This document shows positions 36,411-44,469 of a stretch of DNA of 61,749 bases, piece by piece. Where the stretch lies: assembly GCA_902800945.1 (NCBI GenBank), contig CADCFX010000003.1, forward strand, positions 1 to 61,749, in the 5' to 3' direction. Numbering within the stretch: position 1 is the stretch's first letter; each line of letters opens with the position of its first letter. The position numbers and the translations under genes were made by a program. This stretch comes from an uncultured Erysipelotrichaceae bacterium. GTDB taxonomy: Bacteria > Bacillota_I > Bacilli_A > RF39 > UBA660. The notes under the pieces were generated by a model. That model was given only the letters and a program-made list of their open reading frames with translations. It made no database searches and was not told the origin of the DNA.

Positions 36411-36930
36411 ATTTGTTATATTCTACATTTTTAATAGAGATACTATCATTATCATATACAAAATAGAATTTAACACTTACTATATAATACTCAGAAGTAC
36501 TAAGATTTTTATCGCTTAAACCAGAAACATCTGCTTCCCTATTATTAACTTTAATATTTACTATATAAGAATAATATGTATCTGTTATCTTTTTATAAAA
36601 CTTAATATCAGTAATTTCAAACTCTCCCCAACTAAACACTTTATCATAAGTCAATATATTATCCCTTATTTTTCTATTTAGTATCTCATCAAGATACTCA
36701 GTAATAATCGGCCTTTTATCAATAAAACGGATTTTATCAGGCTCTACCGTCGCTTCCTTTTTAGGTTCCTCCGGCTGCTTTTCTTTTATAAAAACCTGAT
36801 TTAATTCCTTAAACACCTCTTCGCTATTATCACGATTATCATAGTATGTTTTAGCCACATAAATAACAAGTATTATTGCTAATAATAAAGAACCATATAT
36901 AATAACATTTTCTCTTGTTTTATGTTTCAT
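36409..36930 (-). CDS. Membrane-anchored protein of unknown function
   Basis: After a short basic N-terminus one membrane span (about residues 10-28 of the 173-residue form, IIYGSLLLAIILVIYVAKTYY) leads to an acidic linker and a C-terminal beta-rich domain of about 100 residues (YSYIVNIKVNN; YYIVSVKFYFVYDN) likely outside the membrane. I do not recognise the family. The ATG at 36930 is chosen because AAGAGATG precedes it with good spacing; the in-frame start at 36948 lacks a site. Confidence 0.62.
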   Translation of the reverse strand: MKHKTRENVIIYGSLLLAIILVIYVAKTYYDNRDNSEEVFKELNQVFIKEKQPEEPKKEATVEPDKIRFIDKRPIITEYLDEILNRKIRDNILTYDKVFSWGEFEITDIKFYKKITDTYYSYIVNIKVNNREADVSGLSDKNLSTSEYYIVSVKFYFVYDNDSISIKNVEYNK

Positions 36931-37004
36931 AGCATCATCTCTTAACAATTATACCAAGTATTTATTTTTTTAACAATTTATCATATAATAAATATGGTGA
37001 GAAT

Positions 37005-37343
37005 ATGAAAAAATATATGAGCAATTATATCAAAAGCATCGACCAATACATCCAATATAGACACTACAAAGATATAGAAGAAGTATTAAAAGAACATATG
37101 CGAAAAATCAGATTTTTTCAACACGAAAGATTAATTCATTTATTAGTAACCCTAGCATTCGCCTTTTTTTCAACTATCTTTAGTCTATGCATCGCCTTAA
37201 ATAATGCTTTCATTCTTGTATCATTGATTTTTTACATTGTTTTAATTTTTTACATCTTCCACTACTATTTTTTAGAAAATAGTATACAATACATGTATAT
37301 ACAACATGATAAACTATTAAAAATTGCTAATCGTTTTGATTAG
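37005..37343 (+). CDS. Small two-span membrane protein
   Basis: The 112 residues comprise an amphipathic charged N-terminal half and two adjacent hydrophobic spans (about 43-64 and 67-90). I do not recognise the family. GGTGAGAAT precedes the ATG. It converges with lemA and overlaps its end by 17 bases inside a shared terminator. Confidence 0.65.
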   Translation: MKKYMSNYIKSIDQYIQYRHYKDIEEVLKEHMRKIRFFQHERLIHLLVTLAFAFFSTIFSLCIALNNAFILVSLIFYIVLIFYIFHYYFLENSIQYMYIQHDKLLKIANRFD

Positions 37344-37350
37344 CATTTTT
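37325..37350. terminator. Shared terminator inside the overlapping 3' ends
   Basis: TGCTAATC (37325-37332) and GATTAGCA (37338-37345) form a stem with loop GTTTT, followed by five T residues on the plus strand. It encodes the last residues of both convergent genes. Confidence 0.82.
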
Positions 37351-38118
37351 ATTTTCACTCAAATTATTTAAAGCCTGTGTAGGCTTTAATACAACATCAC
37401 TATGTTCTATTAACACCTCGGGCTCTTCCTCAATTTTATCGTTTTGTTCTTCAGCAACGATATTAGTAGATGTTCTTTCTCCATTTAGTACCGATAAAGC
37501 CTGTTCATTCTCATCAATAGCATCCAAAGTTTCATAATTAGCATGATAACTAGTACTCTTAGGATTACCAAATATTACATAATGACTCTTAAAGCCAAAA
37601 AATCTAGCCAAATATTGCATTGGAAAACCTGAAGCAACTTGATTATACCTAAAAGCATATGTATTATACTCTTTTCTAGCTAAAGCCACACCATTATCCA
37701 ACGAAGTCATCTCTGTTTCATTAAACACACCAATATCATTCATTTTTACCATAGAAGGATACTTATCCAAATCCACATTTTTACTTAATCTAAACTTATT
37801 TATCGCATTACTAGTAGCAACTTTATCATTAATATCACCAGATGCTCCTTTTTCTATTGCTATCATTAATCTATTAATCTCCGTACTAACAGCATCTTCA
37901 CGCCCATATTCAGATAATATAGTATTCATAACATCTTTAGCAAAATTAATCTTCATATTAAGATACTCTGTTAATACTTGATCAAACCTCTTTTGTAACT
38001 CTTTTCTATATTCACTCATCTTTCTTATTTGCGAAGCTATATAAAGAATAGCAACTACTATTAATATAGGAATAAAATTATTAAATATAAGTTCAGCTAA
38101 ACTTCCACTAATTGACAT
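37327..38118 (-). CDS. lemA: LemA family membrane protein
   Basis: The 263-residue protein has an N-terminal membrane span (about 14-30) followed by the LemA helical domain, recognisable by LNMKINFAKDVMNT, ARKEYNTYAFRYNQ and FPMQYLARFFGF. The C-terminal 60 residues are acidic and disordered. LemA proteins are of uncertain function; in some species they pair with HtpX or TPM-domain proteins, which are absent here. AAGGTGGTT precedes the ATG. Confidence 0.88.
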   Translation of the reverse strand: MSISGSLAELIFNNFIPILIVVAILYIASQIRKMSEYRKELQKRFDQVLTEYLNMKINFAKDVMNTILSEYGREDAVSTEINRLMIAIEKGASGDINDKVATSNAINKFRLSKNVDLDKYPSMVKMNDIGVFNETEMTSLDNGVALARKEYNTYAFRYNQVASGFPMQYLARFFGFKSHYVIFGNPKSTSYHANYETLDAIDENEQALSVLNGERTSTNIVAEEQNDKIEEEPEVLIEHSDVVLKPTQALNNLSENKNANQND

Positions 38119-38150
38119 ACAACCACCTTATTCTATTTTCATTATATCAC

Positions 38151-38780
38151 TTATCTAGAAAATAACCTATCAAATTCTCTAGGAATACCTTCCTCAAAGC
38201 GTTGATTATTATATTCTAATAAATAAGCATGTAGTCCCAATCTATTAAAAGGATTCTCCTTACTTCCATACTTTTTATCTCCTACCACAGGGTGCCCAAT
38301 ATAACTCAAACTAGCCCTTATTTGATTCTTACGTCCCGTTTTAATATCTATTTCTAACAAACTATACTTCTTATTACTCGCAATAACCTTATAATCAGTT
38401 AAACATCTTTTCCCTCTTTTCTCATCTACCACTACATTTAACCATTTAGTTTCATATAACATAACATCTATTCTTCCTCTACTAGGGAGCATCGCTCCTT
38501 CTACTATTGCATAATACTTTCTAATAACACTACTCCAATTAGATTGCCATCTATTCTTTTCCGCTTCGTTTTTAGCAAACAAAACAATTCCACTAGTATC
38601 TTTATCCAATCTATGTACCACAAAAATCTTATTCTTAGGATATTGTTTTTTTACATAACTCTTAACTTCATTATAAAGAGTTCTATCTCGTTCTTTAGCA
38701 TTACCAATAGTAAGTAAACCAGCTTCTTTAGAAACAACAATTATATTTTTATCTTCATATATGATCTTTAATTTTTTCAT
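38151..38780 (-). CDS. RluA-family pseudouridine synthase (short form)
   Basis: It isomerises uridine to pseudouridine in rRNA or tRNA. The catalytic motif HRLDKDTSGIVLFAK (catalytic Asp about residue 59) is clear, as are KYYAIVEG and LLEIDIKTGRKNQIRASLSYIGHPVVGDKKYG in shortened form TGRKNQIRA and GHPVVGDKKYG. At 209 residues it lacks the N-terminal S4 domain, like RluA/TruC rather than RluD, so the target is not assigned. AGGAGAAT precedes the ATG. It follows the ribonucleotide reductase genes but a terminator separates them. Confidence 0.92.
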   Translation of the reverse strand: MKKLKIIYEDKNIIVVSKEAGLLTIGNAKERDRTLYNEVKSYVKKQYPKNKIFVVHRLDKDTSGIVLFAKNEAEKNRWQSNWSSVIRKYYAIVEGAMLPSRGRIDVMLYETKWLNVVVDEKRGKRCLTDYKVIASNKKYSLLEIDIKTGRKNQIRASLSYIGHPVVGDKKYGSKENPFNRLGLHAYLLEYNNQRFEEGIPREFDRLFSR

Positions 38781-38805
38781 ACTATTCTCCTTACTAAAAA
38801 TTATA

Positions 38806-38833
38806 TCAAAAAAAATAGTGATTACTCACTATT
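38806..38833 (-). terminator. Terminator of the nrdD operon
   Basis: Minus-strand AATAGTGA / TCACTATT with a GTAA loop, followed by eight T residues, three bases after the small nrdD-tail gene. Confidence 0.85.
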
Positions 38834-38836
38834 CTA

Positions 38837-39016
38837 TTAAAAAGTATGTTTTTTTCTATCGTTTAACTCTGCCCTTTTACCATCATTAAATCTTTCAACA
38901 GTACCAACTAGATAACCAGTTATTCTTCTTATTCTTTCGAATTTAACTCCTTCTCCTATCATTTTCTTGTTTTCAGATTTTGTTTCAGCAGCCATTTCTA
39001 TATTTTCTTTTTTCAT
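38837..39016 (-). CDS. Detached glycyl-radical C-terminal segment of class III ribonucleotide reductase
   Basis: A 59-codon gene with its own ribosome site (AGAGGTAG). After a 24-residue charged leader it reads KFERIRRITGYLVGT and then VERFNDGKRAELNDRKKH. This corresponds to the end of single-chain NrdD enzymes (in E. coli RVCGYLG followed by PFNAGKQEEVKRRVKH), where the Gly of xxGY carries the radical; here it would be Gly34. The main nrdD gene ends 34 bases upstream without this segment, so the enzyme seems to be made of two polypeptides. The homology is by eye. Confidence 0.8.
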   Translation of the reverse strand: MKKENIEMAAETKSENKKMIGEGVKFERIRRITGYLVGTVERFNDGKRAELNDRKKHTF

Positions 39017-39050
39017 AAAACTCTACCTCTTTCTTTCTTCAATATATTTT

Positions 39051-41363
39051 TTATTTACTAGAATTTAATTCTCTAAGGGTTTCAGCCGGTATCGGATCAC
39101 CTTCTCTTCTACCACACCCAGGGCACACATCTTTAATAACACCAATATATCCACATACAGGATCTCTATCAACAGGATGGTTAATAGCACCATATCCAAT
39201 TCCCGCTTCTTTCATCATTCTTACTACAGATTCAAAAGCTTCTAAGTTCTCTGTAGTATCTCCATCCAGTTCAATATAACTGATATGACCAGCATTAGTA
39301 AATGCATGGTATGGCGCTTCCAAATTAATCTTTTTCGAAATACTTACCTTACAATATACTGGTACATGGAATGAATTTGTATAATATGGACGATCAGTTA
39401 CTCCTTTTATTTTTCCATAAATTGATCTATCTATTTGTACAAACCTACCAGCTAAACTTTCCGCCGGTGTCGCTAGCAATGAAAAATTCAATTTGTAACT
39501 TTGAGCAAACTCATCTATTTTTTCCCTCATGTGTCCAATTATTTCTAATCCTAATTTTTGCGCTTTTTCAGACTCGCCATGATGTTCTCCTATTAACGCT
39601 ACCAAAGATTCCGCTAGCCCAATGAAACCAATTGATAAAGTACCATGTCTTAACACTTTCTTCAATTTATCATTAGGTTTTAATTTTTCAGAATCCATCC
39701 AATTCCCCTGCCCCATCAAGAATGGGAAATTATATACTCTTTTATTTCCTTGAATTTCAAACCTTTCATACAATTGGTCTCGGCATAAAACTAACATTTC
39801 ATCAAGTTCTTCATAAAACCCTTTCATATCAGCTTTCTTCCTTGTAGTATTACCAACTATACCATGTTTAATAGCAATTCTCGGAAGATTAATTGATGTA
39901 AATGATAAATTACCACGTCCTACAGCTATTTGCCTATCCGGATCAACTATATTCGCTTGTACACGAGTACGACATCCCATAGTTACAACTTCAGTCTCAG
40001 GTCTTCCCGGAACATAATATTGCAAATTAAATGGTGCATCAATAAATTCGAAATTAGGGAACAACCTCTTCGCCGAAACCCTACAAGACAATTTAAACAA
40101 ATCATAATTAGGATCGCCAGGATTATAATTAACTCCCTCTTTTACTTTAAATATAGAAATTGGGAAAATAGGTGTTTCACTATGGCCAAGTCCAGCTTCT
40201 ACAGCCAGTAAATAATTCTTTATCACCATTCTTCCTTCTGGAGAAGTATCTGTTCCAAAATTAACAGAACTAAATGGCACTTGAGCTCCAGCTCTAGAAT
40301 GCATTGTATTTAAATTATGAACAAAAGCTTCCATCGCTTGATATGTAATGTGGTCAGTTTTAGCCAGGGCTTTTTCCAAAGCCATCTTAAATAATCTCTT
40401 TAATGTCTCATTATCTTTATAAAATTTCTTAAAATCCTCAAGATTATTATCGATAGTTGTTAATTTCATAAGATCTGCCTCCAGAGTTTTCTGAGGAACA
40501 AAACCAGCAAAATCAGAATAATCTAGCAAATCTTGAAGTGTCATCCTTAATTGCTTTCTATATGTTTTCAAAACTCCCGGAGCTAAATGATAATCAAACA
40601 ACGGAATACTTTGACCACCATGCTGATCATTCTGATTGGATTGTATTGCTATTGCAGCTAAAGCAGAATAACTCATTATATCATTCGGCTCTCTTAAAAA
40701 GCCATGCCCTGTAGAAAAGCCACCTTTAAACAACTTCGCCAAGTCAATTTGTAAGCATGTAGTAGTCCCCATCGCTTCAAAATCCAAATCATGAATATGA
40801 ATATCTCCATCATCATGAGCATCAGCAAATTTTTTCTTAATTAAATAAGTTTTAGCAAACTCCTTGGAAACATTAGAACCGAATTGTAACATAGTTCCCA
40901 TAGCAGAATCCCCATCAATATTTCCGTTTTCTCTTTTGGCATTATCCTCTGAAGCACTTTTCAAAGCCAATCCTTCCAAAGTTTTCAAAAACTTATGAGA
41001 ACGTTTATCTTCTGTAAATAACGCTCTCGATTGAGCCCTTCTTACACGATAACTATTAAATCTTTCATAAACATCTTGATATTTGTTGTCAATTAAAGAT
41101 TTCTCAATTAAATCCTGAATCTCCTCAATCTTAATCTTAACTACATTCTCCTTTTTTATTCTATCAAGAACATCTAAGAAAACTTTCTGCATATCCTTTT
41201 CGGTATATTTTGGGGCCTCCTCGTAGTTCTCATTAAATTCAATCGTTGCATCAAAACCTTTTTTTATTGCAAGAGCGATTTTAGTTTCATTAAAGTCAAC
41301 CTTTTTACCATTTCGCTTTATTACAACCAGTTCATCAAAAACAGTTTCTTTTTCTTTTACCAT
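39051..41363 (-). CDS. nrdD: Anaerobic ribonucleoside-triphosphate reductase NrdD, catalytic part
   Basis: Class III ribonucleotide reductase makes deoxynucleotides under anaerobic conditions. The 770-residue protein has an N-terminal ATP-cone (VIKRNGKKVDFNETKIALAI, about 12-100) and the catalytic barrel (DGDIHIHDLDF, QNDQHGGQSIP, VTMGCRTRV, YFYPGRPE-like FNLQYYVPGRPE). It ends with a zinc module (NHPVDRDPVCGYIG, CPGCGRREG) and stops there; the radical-bearing tail is the 59-codon gene downstream. NrdG, the activating enzyme, is not in this window. The ATG at 41363 follows GGAGAG; an in-frame ATG at 41483 would translate the leader. Confidence 0.95.
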   Translation of the reverse strand: MVKEKETVFDELVVIKRNGKKVDFNETKIALAIKKGFDATIEFNENYEEAPKYTEKDMQKVFLDVLDRIKKENVVKIKIEEIQDLIEKSLIDNKYQDVYERFNSYRVRRAQSRALFTEDKRSHKFLKTLEGLALKSASEDNAKRENGNIDGDSAMGTMLQFGSNVSKEFAKTYLIKKKFADAHDDGDIHIHDLDFEAMGTTTCLQIDLAKLFKGGFSTGHGFLREPNDIMSYSALAAIAIQSNQNDQHGGQSIPLFDYHLAPGVLKTYRKQLRMTLQDLLDYSDFAGFVPQKTLEADLMKLTTIDNNLEDFKKFYKDNETLKRLFKMALEKALAKTDHITYQAMEAFVHNLNTMHSRAGAQVPFSSVNFGTDTSPEGRMVIKNYLLAVEAGLGHSETPIFPISIFKVKEGVNYNPGDPNYDLFKLSCRVSAKRLFPNFEFIDAPFNLQYYVPGRPETEVVTMGCRTRVQANIVDPDRQIAVGRGNLSFTSINLPRIAIKHGIVGNTTRKKADMKGFYEELDEMLVLCRDQLYERFEIQGNKRVYNFPFLMGQGNWMDSEKLKPNDKLKKVLRHGTLSIGFIGLAESLVALIGEHHGESEKAQKLGLEIIGHMREKIDEFAQSYKLNFSLLATPAESLAGRFVQIDRSIYGKIKGVTDRPYYTNSFHVPVYCKVSISKKINLEAPYHAFTNAGHISYIELDGDTTENLEAFESVVRMMKEAGIGYGAINHPVDRDPVCGYIGVIKDVCPGCGRREGDPIPAETLRELNSSK

Positions 41364-41600
41364 CTCAAACTCTCCTTCTACCTTTTCATAAGTCAATTCT
41401 ATCATAGCTATAAAAAAAGTAAATAAAAAAAATAATTTTTTTGTCAAAAACGGCCAGTTTAAAAAAACGGCATTTTTCTCCAAGGCCGTTTTTTATCGGA
41501 CTTCGAAGATAATAAACACGTTGTTTCTTTTGAGGTGAATCCCTGTATTTCCAGGGTCTCCTGAACTTTTTTACTGCGCTTTACATTTTTTTACTTTTTT
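41364..41600 (-). promoter_or_regulatory. Structured leader of nrdD with alternative terminator hairpins
   Basis: The minus-strand leader has a CCCTG/CAGGG hairpin (41541-41556) and, further on, AACGGCC (41484-41490). The latter can pair with GCCGTT (41466-41471), giving a stem followed by seven T residues, or with GGCCGTT (41449-41455), a longer-loop stem also followed by T residues. Two competing terminator-like stems before a metabolic gene suggest attenuation or a riboswitch. I could not match it to a known class. A weak promoter TTGTCA-16-TAAAGC lies just upstream. Confidence 0.5.
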
Positions 41601-41618
41601 GACAAAAATACGCTTTTT

Positions 41619-41651
41619 AAAAAATGGCATTTTTTAAAAACACCATTTTTT
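41619..41651 (-). terminator. Second terminator-like stem after the aldehyde dehydrogenase gene
   Basis: AAAAAATGG/CCATTTTTT arms on the minus strand; A/T-rich and weaker than the stem at 41662-41686. Confidence 0.5.
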
Positions 41652-41661
41652 GAAAAAAATA

Positions 41662-41686
41662 AAAAACTCGTTTACCGAGTTTTTCA
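41662..41686 (-). terminator. Terminator of the FIST-aldehyde dehydrogenase operon
   Basis: AAAACTCG/CGAGTTTT with a GTAAA loop and a long T-run, seven bases after the stop codon. Confidence 0.85.
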
Positions 41687-41692
41687 TATATT

Positions 41693-43132
41693 CTACTTCA
41701 AAACATTCTTTAAAATAATTGTTTTGGTTCGAGACATTTCTTTTAATGTCGTCATAACCCCCTCATTGCCAATACCAGAATGTTTCCATCCGCCAAATGG
41801 CATTTCAAACGATCTAAAGAATGACGCACCATTAATAATTGCTCCACCACAATCTAGTTGATTAGCAATCTTAATCGCATTATTTACATTCTTAGAAATA
41901 ATACAGCCACACAATCCAAATGAAGATTGATTAGCGATTTTAATCGCTTCATTAATATCATCAAATCCAATTATTGATACTACTGGGCCAAAGATTTCCA
42001 TATCTTTTGCAACATCCATGTTTTTAGTAACACCATCTAATATAGTCGGATCATAGAAAGCGCCCTCTCTCTTTCCGCCTATGACAATTGTCGCCCCTTG
42101 AGAAACGGTTTTTTTCACCTGCTCTTCAACTCTTTTTGCAGCATCAACCGATACCAAACAACCAAGCTGAACAGTCGGATCGCTAGGCATCCCTCTTTTA
42201 ATCTTAGATATTCTTTCTTTTAGCTTTTTAATATATTCTTTCTTAACAGAATTATGTATCAAGAATCTCTTTGAAGCACAACATACCTGACCTGTATTAT
42301 AAAATCTACCCCAAATAGTTTCTTCTACTGCTAAATCCACATCACCATCTCTATCTAATATAAAGGCGTCATTTCCACCAAGTTCAAGCATCACATGTGT
42401 TAGATTAGAACTACATGTTTTCATCGTTTCCATACCAGATTTAGTTGCACCAGTTAAACTTACTAAGGCTACACCAGGATTAGCAGCCAAGGCTTGAGCA
42501 GCGTCGCCGGCCGTCCCATTTATAACACCAATAGCACCAGGCGTTACACCAGCTTCCAGTAATAATTCCGCATATTTATTTAATGTCAAAGGATTATGAG
42601 GAGACGGCTTCATAATAACTGAATTCCCCATCAACAAAGCTGGTGGTATTTTCTGACAAAACAAATCACTCGGAAAATTAAAAGGAATAATAGCAACCAC
42701 TACACCCAGCGGTTCTTGCACAGTATATTGAAGTGTATTTTCATTACCAGCTTCTTGACCGGCAGGTATCATGTTCCCATACATGTGCTTAGCTTTCTCA
42801 CAAAAAGCAGGAATACCAATAGATACATTAGCAATCTCGCCATAAGCCTCAGTAATCGGCTTACCAGTCTCATCGCTTAACAGTTTAGCAAGCTCATCCT
42901 TGTTTTTTTCGACCAGTTCTACAAACTTCATTAGTATTTTAGCTCTTTCATGGATAGGTTTCTTAACCCACACCTTCTGAGCCTTTTTAGCTGCTTGAAC
43001 AGCCATATCACAATCTTTTTTCGTGCTCTCTGGTACAGTATCAATTAAAGCGCCAGTAGCAGGATTAGTAATTCTAATTAATTTACCGTCAGAAGAATCT
43101 GTCCAATCAGTTCCAATTAAATTCTTAGCCAT
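41693..43132 (-). CDS. NAD(P)-dependent aldehyde dehydrogenase
   Basis: A 479-residue member of the aldehyde dehydrogenase superfamily, nearest by eye to succinate-semialdehyde-type enzymes. Visible motifs are PFNFP, KPSPHNPLT, the nucleotide-binding SLTGATKSG, the catalytic Glu in LELGGNDAFI, the catalytic Cys in NTGQVCCASKR, and IFGPVVSI. Substrate is unknown. It follows the FIST gene by 8 bases and shares its promoter, an unusual pairing that suggests a sensing role of the FIST protein for a related metabolite (inference). Confidence 0.92.
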   Translation of the reverse strand: MAKNLIGTDWTDSSDGKLIRITNPATGALIDTVPESTKKDCDMAVQAAKKAQKVWVKKPIHERAKILMKFVELVEKNKDELAKLLSDETGKPITEAYGEIANVSIGIPAFCEKAKHMYGNMIPAGQEAGNENTLQYTVQEPLGVVVAIIPFNFPSDLFCQKIPPALLMGNSVIMKPSPHNPLTLNKYAELLLEAGVTPGAIGVINGTAGDAAQALAANPGVALVSLTGATKSGMETMKTCSSNLTHVMLELGGNDAFILDRDGDVDLAVEETIWGRFYNTGQVCCASKRFLIHNSVKKEYIKKLKERISKIKRGMPSDPTVQLGCLVSVDAAKRVEEQVKKTVSQGATIVIGGKREGAFYDPTILDGVTKNMDVAKDMEIFGPVVSIIGFDDINEAIKIANQSSFGLCGCIISKNVNNAIKIANQLDCGGAIINGASFFRSFEMPFGGWKHSGIGNEGVMTTLKEMSRTKTIILKNVLK

Positions 43133-43140
43133 CTAATCAC

Positions 43141-44298
43141 CTACTTTGAAAATCCTGTAAACGACAATGACAATCCACAAATAGTCGCTCCAGAATGATT
43201 CATTTGACCATATTCACCAAATGTAAACGCAACGATAAATGGCACATTTCCACAAGCGTTTTTAATAGCAACAAAATCTTCATCTACTCTATCACCAATA
43301 TGCAGTTTACGACCACCACAATGAACCAAGAATAATGCTGCTGGATCAAAATCCTTTTTAACGTCTTTTACTGTTTGTACAGCCCCATTTATTAAGCCAT
43401 CAACATCGTTCTTCAACTGAATAATCGCCGTTTTAGGAGCTACCTTTGCGCCAACATTAAATGAATAATCAGGATTCCCTATCATTGGATGACGAACAGC
43501 AGTCAAATCTCCTTGCAAAGTTTTAACACCTAAAGCACACGGAATAGAAGCAACCAACAAGTTTTGTCCCATTAAATCATCCGCATTCAAACCATTCCAT
43601 TCAGCGAACTTCTTTAAAGCAGGCACATGATCTATTTCACATATTTTTCTATCGTTCTCCACCTTTGTTACTATTCCAACTTTATCAGTTTCTTCATAAG
43701 CACCAGTAAATACATTCTTAATATCTTTAGTTGTATAGAAAAATGCAACTGCACAACCATCTCCAAAAGTTTTATCTTCGCAGAATATTTTCCAATCTCC
43801 AGCAACCGCATCATCTGCTGCACTACCACCAAACATTGGAATTTCACCTACAACATCCTGAATTCCTTTCAAATAATACTCCTCTTCAGCAGGAGAAGCA
43901 AACATAGCAAAAGCCACCGGAGCAAATTTTTTACCAGCATCATTCATAGCTTCTTTTGCTATTTTTCTACCCGTTTCTCGAGGATCATTTCCTCTTGGAG
44001 AGCCAGCTACACCAACATTCAATTCATTATCTTCTAATAGCATCATCCCAGCAAATCCATTATCAGAAGAAATAATTCCTTCCGGAGTCATAATAGCTCC
44101 AGAAGAAGTACAACCTATTACCTTTATATCTTTATTTACTGATTTTACACCTTTAATCACATCGTTCTGATCATACTTAATAGAAGTAAATAGTAACCCC
44201 ACTTTTGGTTTCTTAAGACCTTTCATTGCATTTTTTGCTGTTTCAACACCAGCTTCATAACTATTAGCTAAAATACTTGAGCCAACCATTGCTTTCAT
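43141..44298 (-). CDS. Stand-alone FIST-domain protein
   Basis: The 385-residue protein has the FIST N domain (about 1-200: KVGLLFTSIKYD, VIGCTSSGAI, MFGGSAADD) and the FIST C domain (about 210-360: RHPMIGNPDYSFN, FLVHCGGRKLH, PFIVAFTFGEYGQ). FIST is a sensory module thought to bind small ligands, possibly amino acids; it is usually fused to kinases or cyclases, but here it has no output domain, membrane span or signal peptide. First gene of an operon with an aldehyde dehydrogenase. GGAGGATG precedes the ATG. Confidence 0.88.
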   Translation of the reverse strand: MKAMVGSSILANSYEAGVETAKNAMKGLKKPKVGLLFTSIKYDQNDVIKGVKSVNKDIKVIGCTSSGAIMTPEGIISSDNGFAGMMLLEDNELNVGVAGSPRGNDPRETGRKIAKEAMNDAGKKFAPVAFAMFASPAEEEYYLKGIQDVVGEIPMFGGSAADDAVAGDWKIFCEDKTFGDGCAVAFFYTTKDIKNVFTGAYEETDKVGIVTKVENDRKICEIDHVPALKKFAEWNGLNADDLMGQNLLVASIPCALGVKTLQGDLTAVRHPMIGNPDYSFNVGAKVAPKTAIIQLKNDVDGLINGAVQTVKDVKKDFDPAALFLVHCGGRKLHIGDRVDEDFVAIKNACGNVPFIVAFTFGEYGQMNHSGATICGLSLSFTGFSK

Positions 44299-44352
44299 AA
44301 AACATCCTCCTTATTCTTAGCAATACGAACTAGTTTATAGTCCTCTATTGTA

Positions 44353-44381
44353 ATTATACCCTTCACCCAAAACTATATCAA
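44353..44381 (-). promoter_or_regulatory. Promoter of the FIST-aldehyde dehydrogenase operon
   Basis: Minus-strand TTGATA (44376-44381), 17-base spacer, TATAAT (44353-44358). Confidence 0.8.
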
Positions 44382-44440
44382 CAAAAAAAAGAGGCACTAG
44401 ACAGTTGATACATTCGTAACCCCTTTACTTTTCAAAAGCA

Positions 44441-44469
44441 CAAAAAAAGAGAATAAATAATCATTCTCT
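44441..44469 (-). terminator. Terminator of the large non-coding RNA
   Basis: AGAGAAT/ATTCTCT arms (44463-44469 and 44448-44454) with an 8-base loop, followed by seven T residues on the minus strand. Confidence 0.88.

Noticed and set aside
38837..39051. That the split nrdD is a sequencing frameshift.
   Set aside because: The large gene ends in a normal stop, the gap has an A-rich spacer and a good ribosome site, and the small gene has its own 24-residue leader; a single base error would not create this. Raw reads could still be checked.
39051..39160. VCGYIG in the large NrdD as the glycyl-radical site.
   Set aside because: It lies in the zinc module before CPGCGRREG and lacks the following conserved PFN-K-E-R-KH-type tail, which is present in the 59-residue protein instead.
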